From the NCBI GenBank assembly GCA_030592825.1, contig JAUVIG010000007.1, forward strand, positions 1-22,553: a stretch of DNA of 22,553 nt. The letters run 5' to 3'. Under the pieces are notes generated by a model. That model did not search any database. It saw only the letters and a list, made by a program, of their open reading frames with translations, and was not told the origin of the DNA. The stretch is from Chlorobiota bacterium (GTDB lineage: Bacteria > Bacteroidota > Bacteroidia > Bacteroidales > JAADGE01). Below are positions 1-7,274 of the stretch, one piece after another. Position 1 is the stretch's first letter; the number at the start of each line of letters is the position of its first letter. Position numbers and translations under genes: made by a program.

Positions 1-33
1 AACCAATACTGCAAAATAAACTAAATTTTTCAT
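1..33 (-). CDS. Start of a truncated gene at the window edge (unidentified)
   Basis: Eleven codons are visible on the minus strand, beginning with ATG at 33 and reading MKNLVYFAVLV before the window ends. The start is preceded by an A-rich tract, as is usual for Bacteroidota genes. The lysine followed by hydrophobic residues looks like the beginning of a signal peptide or membrane anchor. It follows the TPR-SpoIIE gene on the same strand with an 84-base gap. Too little is visible to name a product, and the start itself could be fortuitous. Confidence 0.4.
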   Translation of the reverse strand, partial: MKNLVYFAVLV

Positions 34-117
34 ATTCTTTTTTTTACAAATATATAAAAATGCTCGCAAGAAATTAATATTAAACAAAGTTTAAATTGAA
101 AATGAAAAATAAAATTA

Positions 118-2268
118 TTATACCTTAAATCCCATCAAAATAATATCATCTGTTTGGTTGCTGACATCTCCCGTCCATTCATTATATAGTTGATCTATTG
201 CAGCATATTGTTCACTCATAGGTTTCATACGAACTTTTTCTAATAGTTTTTTCAATCCTGAAGATTTAAATTTTTCATTAGTTTGATGATGGAATTGATC
301 TATTATTCCGTCTGAAAACATATAAAACAAATCATCGTTTTGTAATTGGATTTCATGATTTTCAAAAGAAATTTCTTTATGGCTTATGCCAATCGGGTTT
401 GTAACAGGTTTATAAATTTTTAATTCATTATTTCTGAAATGATACAAAGGAATATTAGCTCCGGAATATTGCATAAGTTCGGTTTCTAAATTAATTGCAC
501 ACAAAGCCAAGTCCATTCCGTCTTTCTGTTCATCAAAAGTACCGGTTTGTTTGAATGATTTTTTCATTCCGGAACGTAATTCTTCCAAAACTTGATTTGC
601 TTTTGTAATATTTTCGTTATTTACAATATCATTTAATAATGACATACCAAGCATGCTGACTAATGCTCCCGGAACTCCGTGACCGGTACAATCAGCCACT
701 ACAATAACCAAATGTTTTTTAACTTCTTTAATCCAATAAAAATCACCGCTTACAACATCTCTTGGTTTGAAAAAAATAAAATTATCAGGCAAAAATTGAT
801 CAATTGCTACTTTTGCAGGTAACATTGCTTCCTGTATTCTGCTTGCATAATTTATACTGTCAGTAATTTTTTTATGACTCTTTTCAATTTTAATATTTTG
901 CCGGTTCAATACCTCGTTTTGTGTTATAATCTCTTCTTTTTGCTGATTGATCTCAAAATTCTTTTCCTCTAACTCTTTATTAGTTCTTTTTCGCAAACGA
1001 CTTATTCTTATGACAATTATTCCAATTATTAGCATCAAAATTAAAACACCGATTACAGCAATAATTAATATATTTTTCTTTTGATTGATTAATTCACTTC
1101 GTGCATTTTTTTCTTTTAAAAGTTCATTTTCTTTTTCTTTTTGTTCTGTATCAAACTTTGTTTGCATTTCTACGATTTGGTCTGATTTTTCTGCTTTAAA
1201 AATTGTATCTTTAATATCAGAATACTTCATATAATTATCTAAAGCTGCATAGAAATTACCGTCAATAGAGTCATGATAGGACATTTCTTTATAAACATTC
1301 ATAAGAGTATGTTTGGCACCTATCTCTTTTGAGATTTCACAGCTAAGTTTTAAATATTTTTTTGCTGTTTTAAAATCATTAATATCTCTGTAATAAAAAG
1401 AGAGTGTTAAATATGTAACGGATAAGCCGTTTTTATTCCCTGTATTTTCAAAAACCGAAACTGCTTCTTCAAAATATTTTATAGCATTTTCGTTATCTTG
1501 TATGTTACCGTATGCTGTTGCCAAATTGGTGAAATTTCTTCCTGTCTGTTGAGTATTTCCTGTCTTTTCATCTAAAGCAACAGCTTGCAAATAATGTTCT
1601 ATGGCTAATTCATATTTTTTTTGTCCTTTATACACATTTCCCAAATTTCCTAATGTCAGCGACATACCGTCCTCATCTCCAACCTCTTTATATATTGATA
1701 AAGCATCATAATAATATTCCAATGCAATACTGTCTTCTTCCAATAATGTATATACACTTCCTATATTATTTTTTGCAGTAGCTATCCAACTTTGATCACC
1801 TATTTCATACATTACATCCAAAGCATCTAAAAAACATTCCAAGCCTTTTTCAAAATCTCCGAGATAGCAATGAACATTTCCCATATTTCCGAGGGTTGCA
1901 ATTTCCATATCTTTTCTCTCAAGTTCTTTAAAAATATCCGAAGCCCTATCCAAATATTTAATTGCTTGCTCAAAATCACTTTGTGTTGTATAATATAGTC
2001 CCAATGCTAAATAGGATTTTCCGACACCAATTTTGTAATCAAGTCTTAAAGATAACTTTAATGCTTGATCCAAATATAAGAACTGTTTACCCGGATCATC
2101 CGGTATTTTCTTTCCCAATTCGATAAACGCATCAACTGCAATAGTATCTTCACCTGCATTTTTAACAAGCTGAATCAAACTGTCAATTTCAGATTCTTGT
2201 GCAGTCAGTTTTAAGAAAGAAAACAATAATAAAAGATGAACAAGTGTAATAATTTTGAGATACTTCAT
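118..2268 (-). CDS. TPR sensor with transmembrane segment and SpoIIE/PP2C-type Ser/Thr phosphatase domain
   Basis: The 716-residue protein has four parts in order. A signal peptide covers residues 1-23 and ends LTAQ. Tandem TPR repeats fill roughly 30-350 (recurring A..YF/YY..AL..Y patterns). One membrane helix lies near 397-422, followed by a Glu/Lys/Gln-rich coiled coil to about 470. A PP2C-like SpoIIE domain occupies about 490-716. Metal-binding aspartates of the family are visible in SGDFYW, ADCTGHG, FSDGIID and QTDD near the C-terminus. The TPRs should face the periplasm and the phosphatase the cytoplasm, where such domains usually dephosphorylate an anti-sigma-antagonist-like protein; no such partner is adjacent. 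A SiaB-like kinase, the usual counterpart class, lies about 8 kb away at 10,635. The region up to the transmembrane coiled coil resembles the TPR-AraC protein at the other end of the window. A MITE-like element sits 40 bases upstream of the start. Confidence 0.92.
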   Translation of the reverse strand: MKYLKIITLVHLLLLFSFLKLTAQESEIDSLIQLVKNAGEDTIAVDAFIELGKKIPDDPGKQFLYLDQALKLSLRLDYKIGVGKSYLALGLYYTTQSDFEQAIKYLDRASDIFKELERKDMEIATLGNMGNVHCYLGDFEKGLECFLDALDVMYEIGDQSWIATAKNNIGSVYTLLEEDSIALEYYYDALSIYKEVGDEDGMSLTLGNLGNVYKGQKKYELAIEHYLQAVALDEKTGNTQQTGRNFTNLATAYGNIQDNENAIKYFEEAVSVFENTGNKNGLSVTYLTLSFYYRDINDFKTAKKYLKLSCEISKEIGAKHTLMNVYKEMSYHDSIDGNFYAALDNYMKYSDIKDTIFKAEKSDQIVEMQTKFDTEQKEKENELLKEKNARSELINQKKNILIIAVIGVLILMLIIGIIVIRISRLRKRTNKELEEKNFEINQQKEEIITQNEVLNRQNIKIEKSHKKITDSINYASRIQEAMLPAKVAIDQFLPDNFIFFKPRDVVSGDFYWIKEVKKHLVIVVADCTGHGVPGALVSMLGMSLLNDIVNNENITKANQVLEELRSGMKKSFKQTGTFDEQKDGMDLALCAINLETELMQYSGANIPLYHFRNNELKIYKPVTNPIGISHKEISFENHEIQLQNDDLFYMFSDGIIDQFHHQTNEKFKSSGLKKLLEKVRMKPMSEQYAAIDQLYNEWTGDVSNQTDDIILMGFKV

Positions 2269-2301
2269 AAAATAGTCTTAAAATATAAAATTGAATTATA
2301 T

Positions 2302-2440
2302 AAAGTTGAGTCCACTCCGAAAAGTATAATTTCGTCACGAATTCACGAATAAAAAAACAACAATTAGATTGTCAATTACAGATGATTAGCAAGATTTCAT
2401 AAATTCACGAAAACTTTGTTTTCGGAGTGGTCTCAAAGTT
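2302..2440. mobile_element. MITE-like element (2308-2434) with 16-bp terminal inverted repeats and 6-bp flanking duplication
   Basis: The left end GAGTCCACTCCGAAAA (2308-2323) is matched by the inverted right end TTTTCGGAGTGGTCTC (2419-2434), with 15 of 16 bases pairing. The 127-bp unit is bounded on both sides by AAAGTT (2302-2307 and 2435-2440), as expected for a target-site duplication. The subterminal sequence AATTCACGAA occurs twice in the same direction (2340-2349 and 2402-2411). No coding capacity exists. This is the structure of a non-autonomous transposable element mobilised by a transposase encoded elsewhere. It lies between the Feo operon and the TPR-SpoIIE gene, so it could end Feo transcripts by its hairpin or alter expression of the phosphatase gene. 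A third copy of the terminal repeat lies alone at 20,645. Confidence 0.8.
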
Positions 2441-2499
2441 AAGAAAAAAAAACAGAATGAGTTAAATTATTTCAAATGTAAAAATTATCAGCGGGTAAT

Positions 2500-2685
2500 T
2501 TAATAGTTATATTTTGAAATCTTAAGTTCTGAAGATATTTTATTTTTCACGGAACAATTACCGCAATTCCCTGAGCAAATCTGATTTCTTTTATTTTTAT
2601 TCGGCAAAACAAATCGAATAATACTAAAAATCGAATAGCTGATTGTGAAGGTTATAATGATATATGTAATTATTTCTTGAATCAT
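2500..2685 (-). CDS. FeoB-associated Cys-rich small membrane protein
   Basis: The 61-residue protein has one N-terminal membrane helix (about residues 5-28), then a basic stretch NKNKR, then a cysteine cluster CSGNCGNC. This matches the FeoB-associated Cys-rich membrane protein family, small proteins encoded directly after feoB in many Bacteroidota and Firmicutes. Their biochemical role is not settled; a part in the ferrous iron transport complex or in metal binding is usually proposed. The gene starts 30 bases after the feoAB stop on the same strand, so it should be co-transcribed. The context and the four-residue spacing of cysteines make the family assignment good despite the small size. 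Confidence 0.8.
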   Translation of the reverse strand: MIQEIITYIIITFTISYSIFSIIRFVLPNKNKRNQICSGNCGNCSVKNKISSELKISKYNY

Positions 2686-2715
2686 TTTTTTATTAATACT
2701 AAAATGTGTAAATGC

Positions 2716-5199
2716 TTAAATAAAAAGACTGCCGATTTGATATATTGCAAAAGATAAAAACCAAGCTAAACCTGTTGTATAAACAACCATAAATAATGCC
2801 CATTTCCAACTGCCGGATTCCTTTCTAACCGCAGCAATAACAGCAATACAAGGGAAATATACCAAAACAAAAATTAAAAAAGAAATTGAAACCAAAGGTG
2901 TAAAAATTTTTTCTCCTTTATGTTTTCCCGTAGGATAGACTTCCTCATTAATAGCTTTTTTCAGGGCATCAGAAGCTCCCTCCTCATCAAATTCTGCTCC
3001 GTACAGAACTCCCATTGTACTCACAACAATTTCTTTTGCGGCAACACCGGTAACAATACTTACTCCTATTTTCCAATCAAAACCCAAAGGTCGAATAACC
3101 GGTTCAATAAAATGACCAATTTTACCGATATATGAATTTTCTTGTAAAGCAGTTTTTCTTTCCTTATTAAGTTGCTCTAATTCCGACATAAAAGTTTGAT
3201 TTTCAATATCAGAAATATACTTTTCATTAAGTTTTTTAATCTTTTCATCAATAGTTTCCGTAATTTCATTGTTTAACGGAAAATATCCCAAAGCCCATAT
3301 TAAAACAGAAGCAATCAGTATTATGCCTCCCATTTTTTTCAGATATTGAGAGCCTTTATGCCACATATGTTTTACGGAAATTCTCAAAATAGGTTTTCTG
3401 TATGGCGGAAGTTCCATAACAAACGGTGCATCTTTTGATTTAAAAAATATCTTTTTAAATATTTTTGCCACTATAATTGATATCAGTATTCCGGATGCAT
3501 AAATCAAAAACAAAACTGTACCTGCATTTTCAGGGAAAACTGCACCTATGATCACTAAATATATAGGTAAGCGTGCACTACACGACATAAACGGATTTAT
3601 CAACATTGTTAACAATCTGTCATTTTTGTTTTCCAAAGTTCTGGTTGCCATTATTGCCGGGACATTACAACCGAAACCCATTATCAACGGAATAAACGAC
3701 TTACCGTGTAAACCAATTTTATGCATCAATTTATCAGTAATAAAAGCAGCTCTCGACATATAACCGGTGTCTTCCATTAATGAAATTATAAAGAATAAAA
3801 TCAAGATATTCGGTAAAAAAACTATTACACCACCTACACCACCAATTATTCCGTCAATAATAAGATCTTTCAGCATTCCTGCGGGCATAAAATTTTGTAT
3901 TGCTCTTGCCAATAAGGAAACGCCTTCTTCAATCCAAGCCATCGGATATGCCCCAAAAGTAAATGTTGCTTGAAACATCAACCACATCATTACAACAAAA
4001 ATCGGTATTCCAAAATATTTATGTGTTAATACTTTATCAATTTTAAAAGTTCTGTTATCAATTTTTACGGTTCCTTTTTTGTATGTTTCTTTCAATGCTC
4101 CTCTGATAAAACCGTATCGAGCATCTGTAATCAATGTTTCCGTGTCTTCTTTTAAATGCAACTCAATTCTATTGATATACTTCTCCGATATTTCAAAAAC
4201 CTCATCTCCGTTCAAGACACTTTTCATGAGTTCGTGAGTTCTTGTATCTTTTTCAAGGAGGTTTAATGCTAAAAATCGCGGTGCAACTCTTCCGGTTAAA
4301 GCTACATTCTCTCCGGTATATATCTTATCCTGTATTTCTTTAACCGCTTTTTCAAATGGTTTTCCGTAATTTATATGTATATGCCTTACAATAGGGTCTT
4401 TGTCTTCATATACATCTATGAGCTTGTCAAACAAATTATTAATTCCTTTGCCGGATGAAGCAACAGTAGGAATAATCGGAACACCAATCATTTTGGCAAG
4501 GCTGTGATAATCTAAAAGGTCTTCTCTTTTTTGTAATTCATCATACATATTTAATGCAATCACCAATTTGATATCCATATCAATTAATCGCATCGTCAGA
4601 TATAAATTACGTTCAAGATTTGAAGCATCAACTACGTTTACAACAATATCAGGCACTTCATCAAAAATATGTTTTCTTACATATAACTCTTCAGGCGTAT
4701 AAGCCGTTATAGAATATGTTCCGGGAAGATCGGTTACATTGAAAGTATAATCTTTATGTTTCTTTGTAGATTTTTTTGCATCAACAGTAACACCGCCGTA
4801 ATTCCCGACATGTTCAGTTGCTCCGGTTGCTTTATTGAAAAGAGTAGTTTTACCGCAGTTGGGATTTCCTACCAAAGCAATATTTATGACTTTGCTTTTT
4901 TCTTTGGCAGAACGTTTTAAAATATTGTTTCCGAGAGTTCCTTTGAATGTTCCTGAAAAATCGGCTTTTGCTTCATCCTCATTAACAACTTCAACCAATT
5001 CAGCCTCACTTCTTCTTAAAGAAACATGATATTCCATTAAATTATATTCAATAGGATCTTTTAAGGGAGCATTTTTAATAACTTTAACAGCTTGTCCTTT
5101 AATAAAGCCCATTTCAGTAATCCTTTTTCTGAATGCACCTCTGCCTCTAATTTTAACAATTACAGCCTTATCATTATCTTTTAATTCAGATAAATTCAT
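2716..5199 (-). CDS. feoB: Ferrous iron transport protein, FeoA-FeoB fusion
   Basis: This 827-residue protein imports Fe(II) across the inner membrane. Residues 1-72 form an SH3-like FeoA domain, normally a separate protein. A linker leads to the FeoB G domain. Its motifs are G1 GNPNCGKT at 111-118, G2 around GGVTVD at 135-140, G3 DLPG at 157-160, and G4 NMYD at 217-220 (FeoB commonly has NxxD with Met here). A helical GDI-like region follows, then the polytopic membrane domain from about 400 to the end. The membrane part contains the conserved stretch around GFGCNVPAIMATRTL with the pore cysteine, and a soluble charged loop before the last helices. FeoA-FeoB fusions are common in Bacteroidota. 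The gene leads an operon with the Cys-rich small protein and is preceded by a good Bacteroidota-type promoter at 5228-5257. No regulatory site such as a Fur box could be confirmed by eye. Confidence 0.96.
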   Translation of the reverse strand: MNLSELKDNDKAVIVKIRGRGAFRKRITEMGFIKGQAVKVIKNAPLKDPIEYNLMEYHVSLRRSEAELVEVVNEDEAKADFSGTFKGTLGNNILKRSAKEKSKVINIALVGNPNCGKTTLFNKATGATEHVGNYGGVTVDAKKSTKKHKDYTFNVTDLPGTYSITAYTPEELYVRKHIFDEVPDIVVNVVDASNLERNLYLTMRLIDMDIKLVIALNMYDELQKREDLLDYHSLAKMIGVPIIPTVASSGKGINNLFDKLIDVYEDKDPIVRHIHINYGKPFEKAVKEIQDKIYTGENVALTGRVAPRFLALNLLEKDTRTHELMKSVLNGDEVFEISEKYINRIELHLKEDTETLITDARYGFIRGALKETYKKGTVKIDNRTFKIDKVLTHKYFGIPIFVVMMWLMFQATFTFGAYPMAWIEEGVSLLARAIQNFMPAGMLKDLIIDGIIGGVGGVIVFLPNILILFFIISLMEDTGYMSRAAFITDKLMHKIGLHGKSFIPLIMGFGCNVPAIMATRTLENKNDRLLTMLINPFMSCSARLPIYLVIIGAVFPENAGTVLFLIYASGILISIIVAKIFKKIFFKSKDAPFVMELPPYRKPILRISVKHMWHKGSQYLKKMGGIILIASVLIWALGYFPLNNEITETIDEKIKKLNEKYISDIENQTFMSELEQLNKERKTALQENSYIGKIGHFIEPVIRPLGFDWKIGVSIVTGVAAKEIVVSTMGVLYGAEFDEEGASDALKKAINEEVYPTGKHKGEKIFTPLVSISFLIFVLVYFPCIAVIAAVRKESGSWKWALFMVVYTTGLAWFLSFAIYQIGSLFI

Positions 5200-5227
5200 G
5201 AATCTTAAAAATCTTCAGTTTTCATCG

Positions 5228-5257
5228 CAAAAATAGAAAGTATTTTACATAATACAA
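5228..5257 (-). promoter_or_regulatory. Bacteroidota-type promoter of feoAB
   Basis: On the minus strand TTG (5257-5255) is followed by 19 bases and then TATTTTTG (5235-5228), matching the TAnnTTTG -7 element and its normal distance to the -33 element. Transcription would begin around 5222, about 20 bases before the feoAB start codon. Confidence 0.6.
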
Positions 5258-5379
5258 TACCATGTTTTAGGTATTTTAATTTTGCCGAAAATATTATTGA
5301 TTTTTCCTAAAGTATCAGAAAAACTGATTTTGTTAAAATTTTGAATTTAGTTTTAAATATTTGATTGTTACATTTCTGA

Positions 5380-5447
5380 ATTATTTTCAGAGAGGGCTTC
5401 GGAGCGACTTGTTCCGATTATTTAGGAAAACTCTCACTGAAAATAAT
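5380..5447. repeat. Imperfect inverted repeat / nested hairpin in the feoAB-orf284 divergent intergenic region
   Basis: ATTATTTTCAGAGAG (5380-5394) pairs with CTCTCACTGAAAATAAT (5431-5447), with two extra bases in the right arm. Inside is a second small pairing of CGGA and TCCG around GCGACTTGT. The central part is distinctly richer in GC than the flanks. The two flanking genes diverge from this region, so it is not a normal terminator. It could be a dispersed repeat, a structured leader or a protein-binding site. The remainder of the 359-base gap holds only the two facing promoters. Confidence 0.5.
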
Positions 5448-5536
5448 GCAACATTTATTTCGAATAATTCAATGTTTATTTTTTAAAAATTTTGCTAAAA
5501 AAACAAAGTTTCACAGGATAATAATATAAAATAATA

Positions 5537-5544
5537 TAGCTTTG
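5537..5544 (+). promoter_or_regulatory. Candidate -7 element of the acidic-tail protein gene
   Basis: TAGCTTTG fits the Bacteroidota TAnnTTTG -7 element and lies 14 bases before the ATG at 5559, giving a very short leader. No convincing -33 TTTG is seen at the best distance; only GTTTC around 5508-5512 is near. Confidence 0.4.
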
Positions 5545-5558
5545 TAAAAAAATAATTA

Positions 5559-6413
5559 ATGAAAGAAGAAGATATCAGAAAATATATTCAAAATAAATTA
5601 AAAAAATCTTTTGAAAATTTTCAGATTTTTGAAGAAGGCATTGATCTTGAAACTCAAATTGAATTTGAAAAATTAACAAAGTCATTCTTTGAAAAAGATT
5701 TTCAAGAGATTGATATAAATACAGCTGAAAAAAATTTGTATGATACATCATTTTCTGAAACCGATAAAAAAGAAATATTAATATCTTTGAGTTTTTCTGA
5801 TGATGTTAAAGCTTATCGCTTAATTGAAAAATTCAGAACAGACAGCAATAATATCTTAAAAGAATGGTCTGCTTTGTCTCTGCAAAAAAGCAGGGCTCAT
5901 ATTGAACATTCCTTATCGAATGAAGATAAAGTATATATTTCATCCGGATTAGGCGGGTCAGGTGATAAATTAAGATACTTTCTTGTATTTTCTGCGACTA
6001 AAGATATTACTTTTACTGATTTCCATAAAGAAATCGTTAAAAAAGAAATTGATTTTACATTGACTAAATTTGACGGTGTAACAGAAAACATTACTTTTTA
6101 CGATTATTTTGTTACTGTTGTTTGTTTAATCCCTATTCATATCAGCCTTGATCAAATATTTAAAAATATACTTGACGAATGCAATGAACTAGGCAATTTT
6201 ATGTCAGACAAAGTAATTGCAACCAATACTGAAAAGATTGACGAAGAAACAATCGTTAAAATATTAAACGAAGATCCCGAAGCAATAAAACCTTTTGAAA
6301 ACTATAAAGATTCTGATCTTTTCGGGTTAGAAGATTTTGATGATGATGACTACGATGAGTTTGATGATGAGTATGATGATGATGAATATGATGATGATGA
6401 TGATTACTATTAA
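5559..6413 (+). CDS. Uncharacterised cytosolic protein with Asp/Glu/Tyr-rich C-terminal tail
   Basis: The 284-residue protein is not recognised. It has no signal peptide or membrane segment. Residues 1-115 are charged and probably helical. Residues about 125-225 alternate hydrophobic and polar residues and include SSGLGGSGDKLRYFLVF, suggesting an alpha/beta fold. The last 30 residues are almost entirely Asp, Glu, Phe and Tyr, encoded by a run of GAT-type triplets (6338-6410), which gives a strongly negative tail. Such tails occur in proteins that bind basic partners or that chaperone other proteins, but no function can be inferred here. It stands alone, divergent from feoAB and convergent with the next gene. 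The ATG is chosen because it directly follows a candidate promoter and an A/T-rich leader. Confidence 0.8.
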   Translation: MKEEDIRKYIQNKLKKSFENFQIFEEGIDLETQIEFEKLTKSFFEKDFQEIDINTAEKNLYDTSFSETDKKEILISLSFSDDVKAYRLIEKFRTDSNNILKEWSALSLQKSRAHIEHSLSNEDKVYISSGLGGSGDKLRYFLVFSATKDITFTDFHKEIVKKEIDFTLTKFDGVTENITFYDYFVTVVCLIPIHISLDQIFKNILDECNELGNFMSDKVIATNTEKIDEETIVKILNEDPEAIKPFENYKDSDLFGLEDFDDDDYDEFDDEYDDDEYDDDDDYY

Positions 6414-6489
6414 AGTAATATCAAGCCACCACTAATGCAACTTTTCCTTTTGATCCTCTTTTCAAATGAATGATACAGTTTTACAAAAA

Positions 6490-6527
6490 GGACGTTCATT
6501 AAACAACTAATTATTTAATGTATGTCC
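6490..6527. terminator. Inverted repeat between convergent genes, possible terminator
   Basis: GGACGTTCATTAA (6490-6502) pairs with TTAATGTATGTCC (6515-6527) at 11 of 13 positions across a 12-base AT-rich loop. It lies between the stop at 6413 and the convergent stop at 6564, where a shared terminator is expected. Neither side has a strong T-run, so the assignment is uncertain. Confidence 0.35.
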
Positions 6528-6563
6528 CTACAAAAACAGGAATATATTAATGATAACTATAGA

Positions 6564-7172
6564 CTAATATTTTGTAAATTTATAGCTAATTATTTTATTC
6601 TTTATTAATATATTAGCAATAAAAACACCTGTATTAAAACCTGTCAATTTAATTTTATTATTATAATTGCTGTTTAATCCGGTTCTTGTTAAAACGCAAG
6701 TACCTTTAATATTATAAATCTTTAAATTATAAAAATATCCAATTTTATTATCAACTTTTATATTAAGTGTTTTATCTTGTGAAGAATAAAAAACAATATA
6801 ATCTTCATCATTTGTAAAAATATCCGATGCCTCAAGAACCTCAAAAGCATTATTTAAATTCATACTCCCATCAATATTATTAAAAACATTAAGATCATAA
6901 ATTCCTGTACTTGCATCTAAAGGGAAGCTAAAATCAACTTCCATTTCTTCATTTAAAATTGCATTTATATTATTTCCGTTATATGTTGTTGTTCCCCGAG
7001 TAAGACTTACTGTAGTTCCGGAAGCTTGGTTAAAATGGGTATCTGTTCCTGTTATAGTAACTGTTAACTCTTGACCTTGTTCTGCGTTATCCGGGTCTAT
7101 TGAACTTAATGTTTGAGCATTTAATCCCCAAAAAGAGATAATTAATAAAAATAAAATTGTATTTTTTTTCAT
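6564..7172 (-). CDS. Small secreted protein with IPT/TIG-like domain and T9SS type A sorting domain
   Basis: The 202-residue precursor has a signal peptide (1-19, ending LNAQ). A single Ig-like domain follows at about 20-113 and begins LSSIDPDNAEQGQELTVTITG, a pattern typical of IPT/TIG or related bacterial Ig folds. A C-terminal beta-rich module at about 125-202 carries the hallmarks of T9SS type A sorting domains: LKIYNIKG, a later LTGFNTGVFIANI, and a final ISYKFTKY. It would be exported by Sec, carried across the outer membrane by T9SS and attached to or released from the surface. With one domain it has no visible catalytic part, so an adhesive or structural role is a guess. It lies 102 bases after the polysaccharide operon on the same strand. 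Confidence 0.8.
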   Translation of the reverse strand: MKKNTILFLLIISFWGLNAQTLSSIDPDNAEQGQELTVTITGTDTHFNQASGTTVSLTRGTTTYNGNNINAILNEEMEVDFSFPLDASTGIYDLNVFNNIDGSMNLNNAFEVLEASDIFTNDEDYIVFYSSQDKTLNIKVDNKIGYFYNLKIYNIKGTCVLTRTGLNSNYNNKIKLTGFNTGVFIANILIKNKIISYKFTKY

Positions 7173-7274
7173 AGTTACTAAAATTAATAATTAAATATAA
7201 ATAATAAATTTGATTGTAAATATACAAATTAATAAATAAATTTTATGTGATACAAACTTTTTTTGTTTTTAAAT

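Noticed and set aside
2920..5029. Several plus-strand frames of 60-70 residues inside feoAB
   Set aside because: They are antisense shadows of a well-conserved transporter gene and have no starts with promoters.
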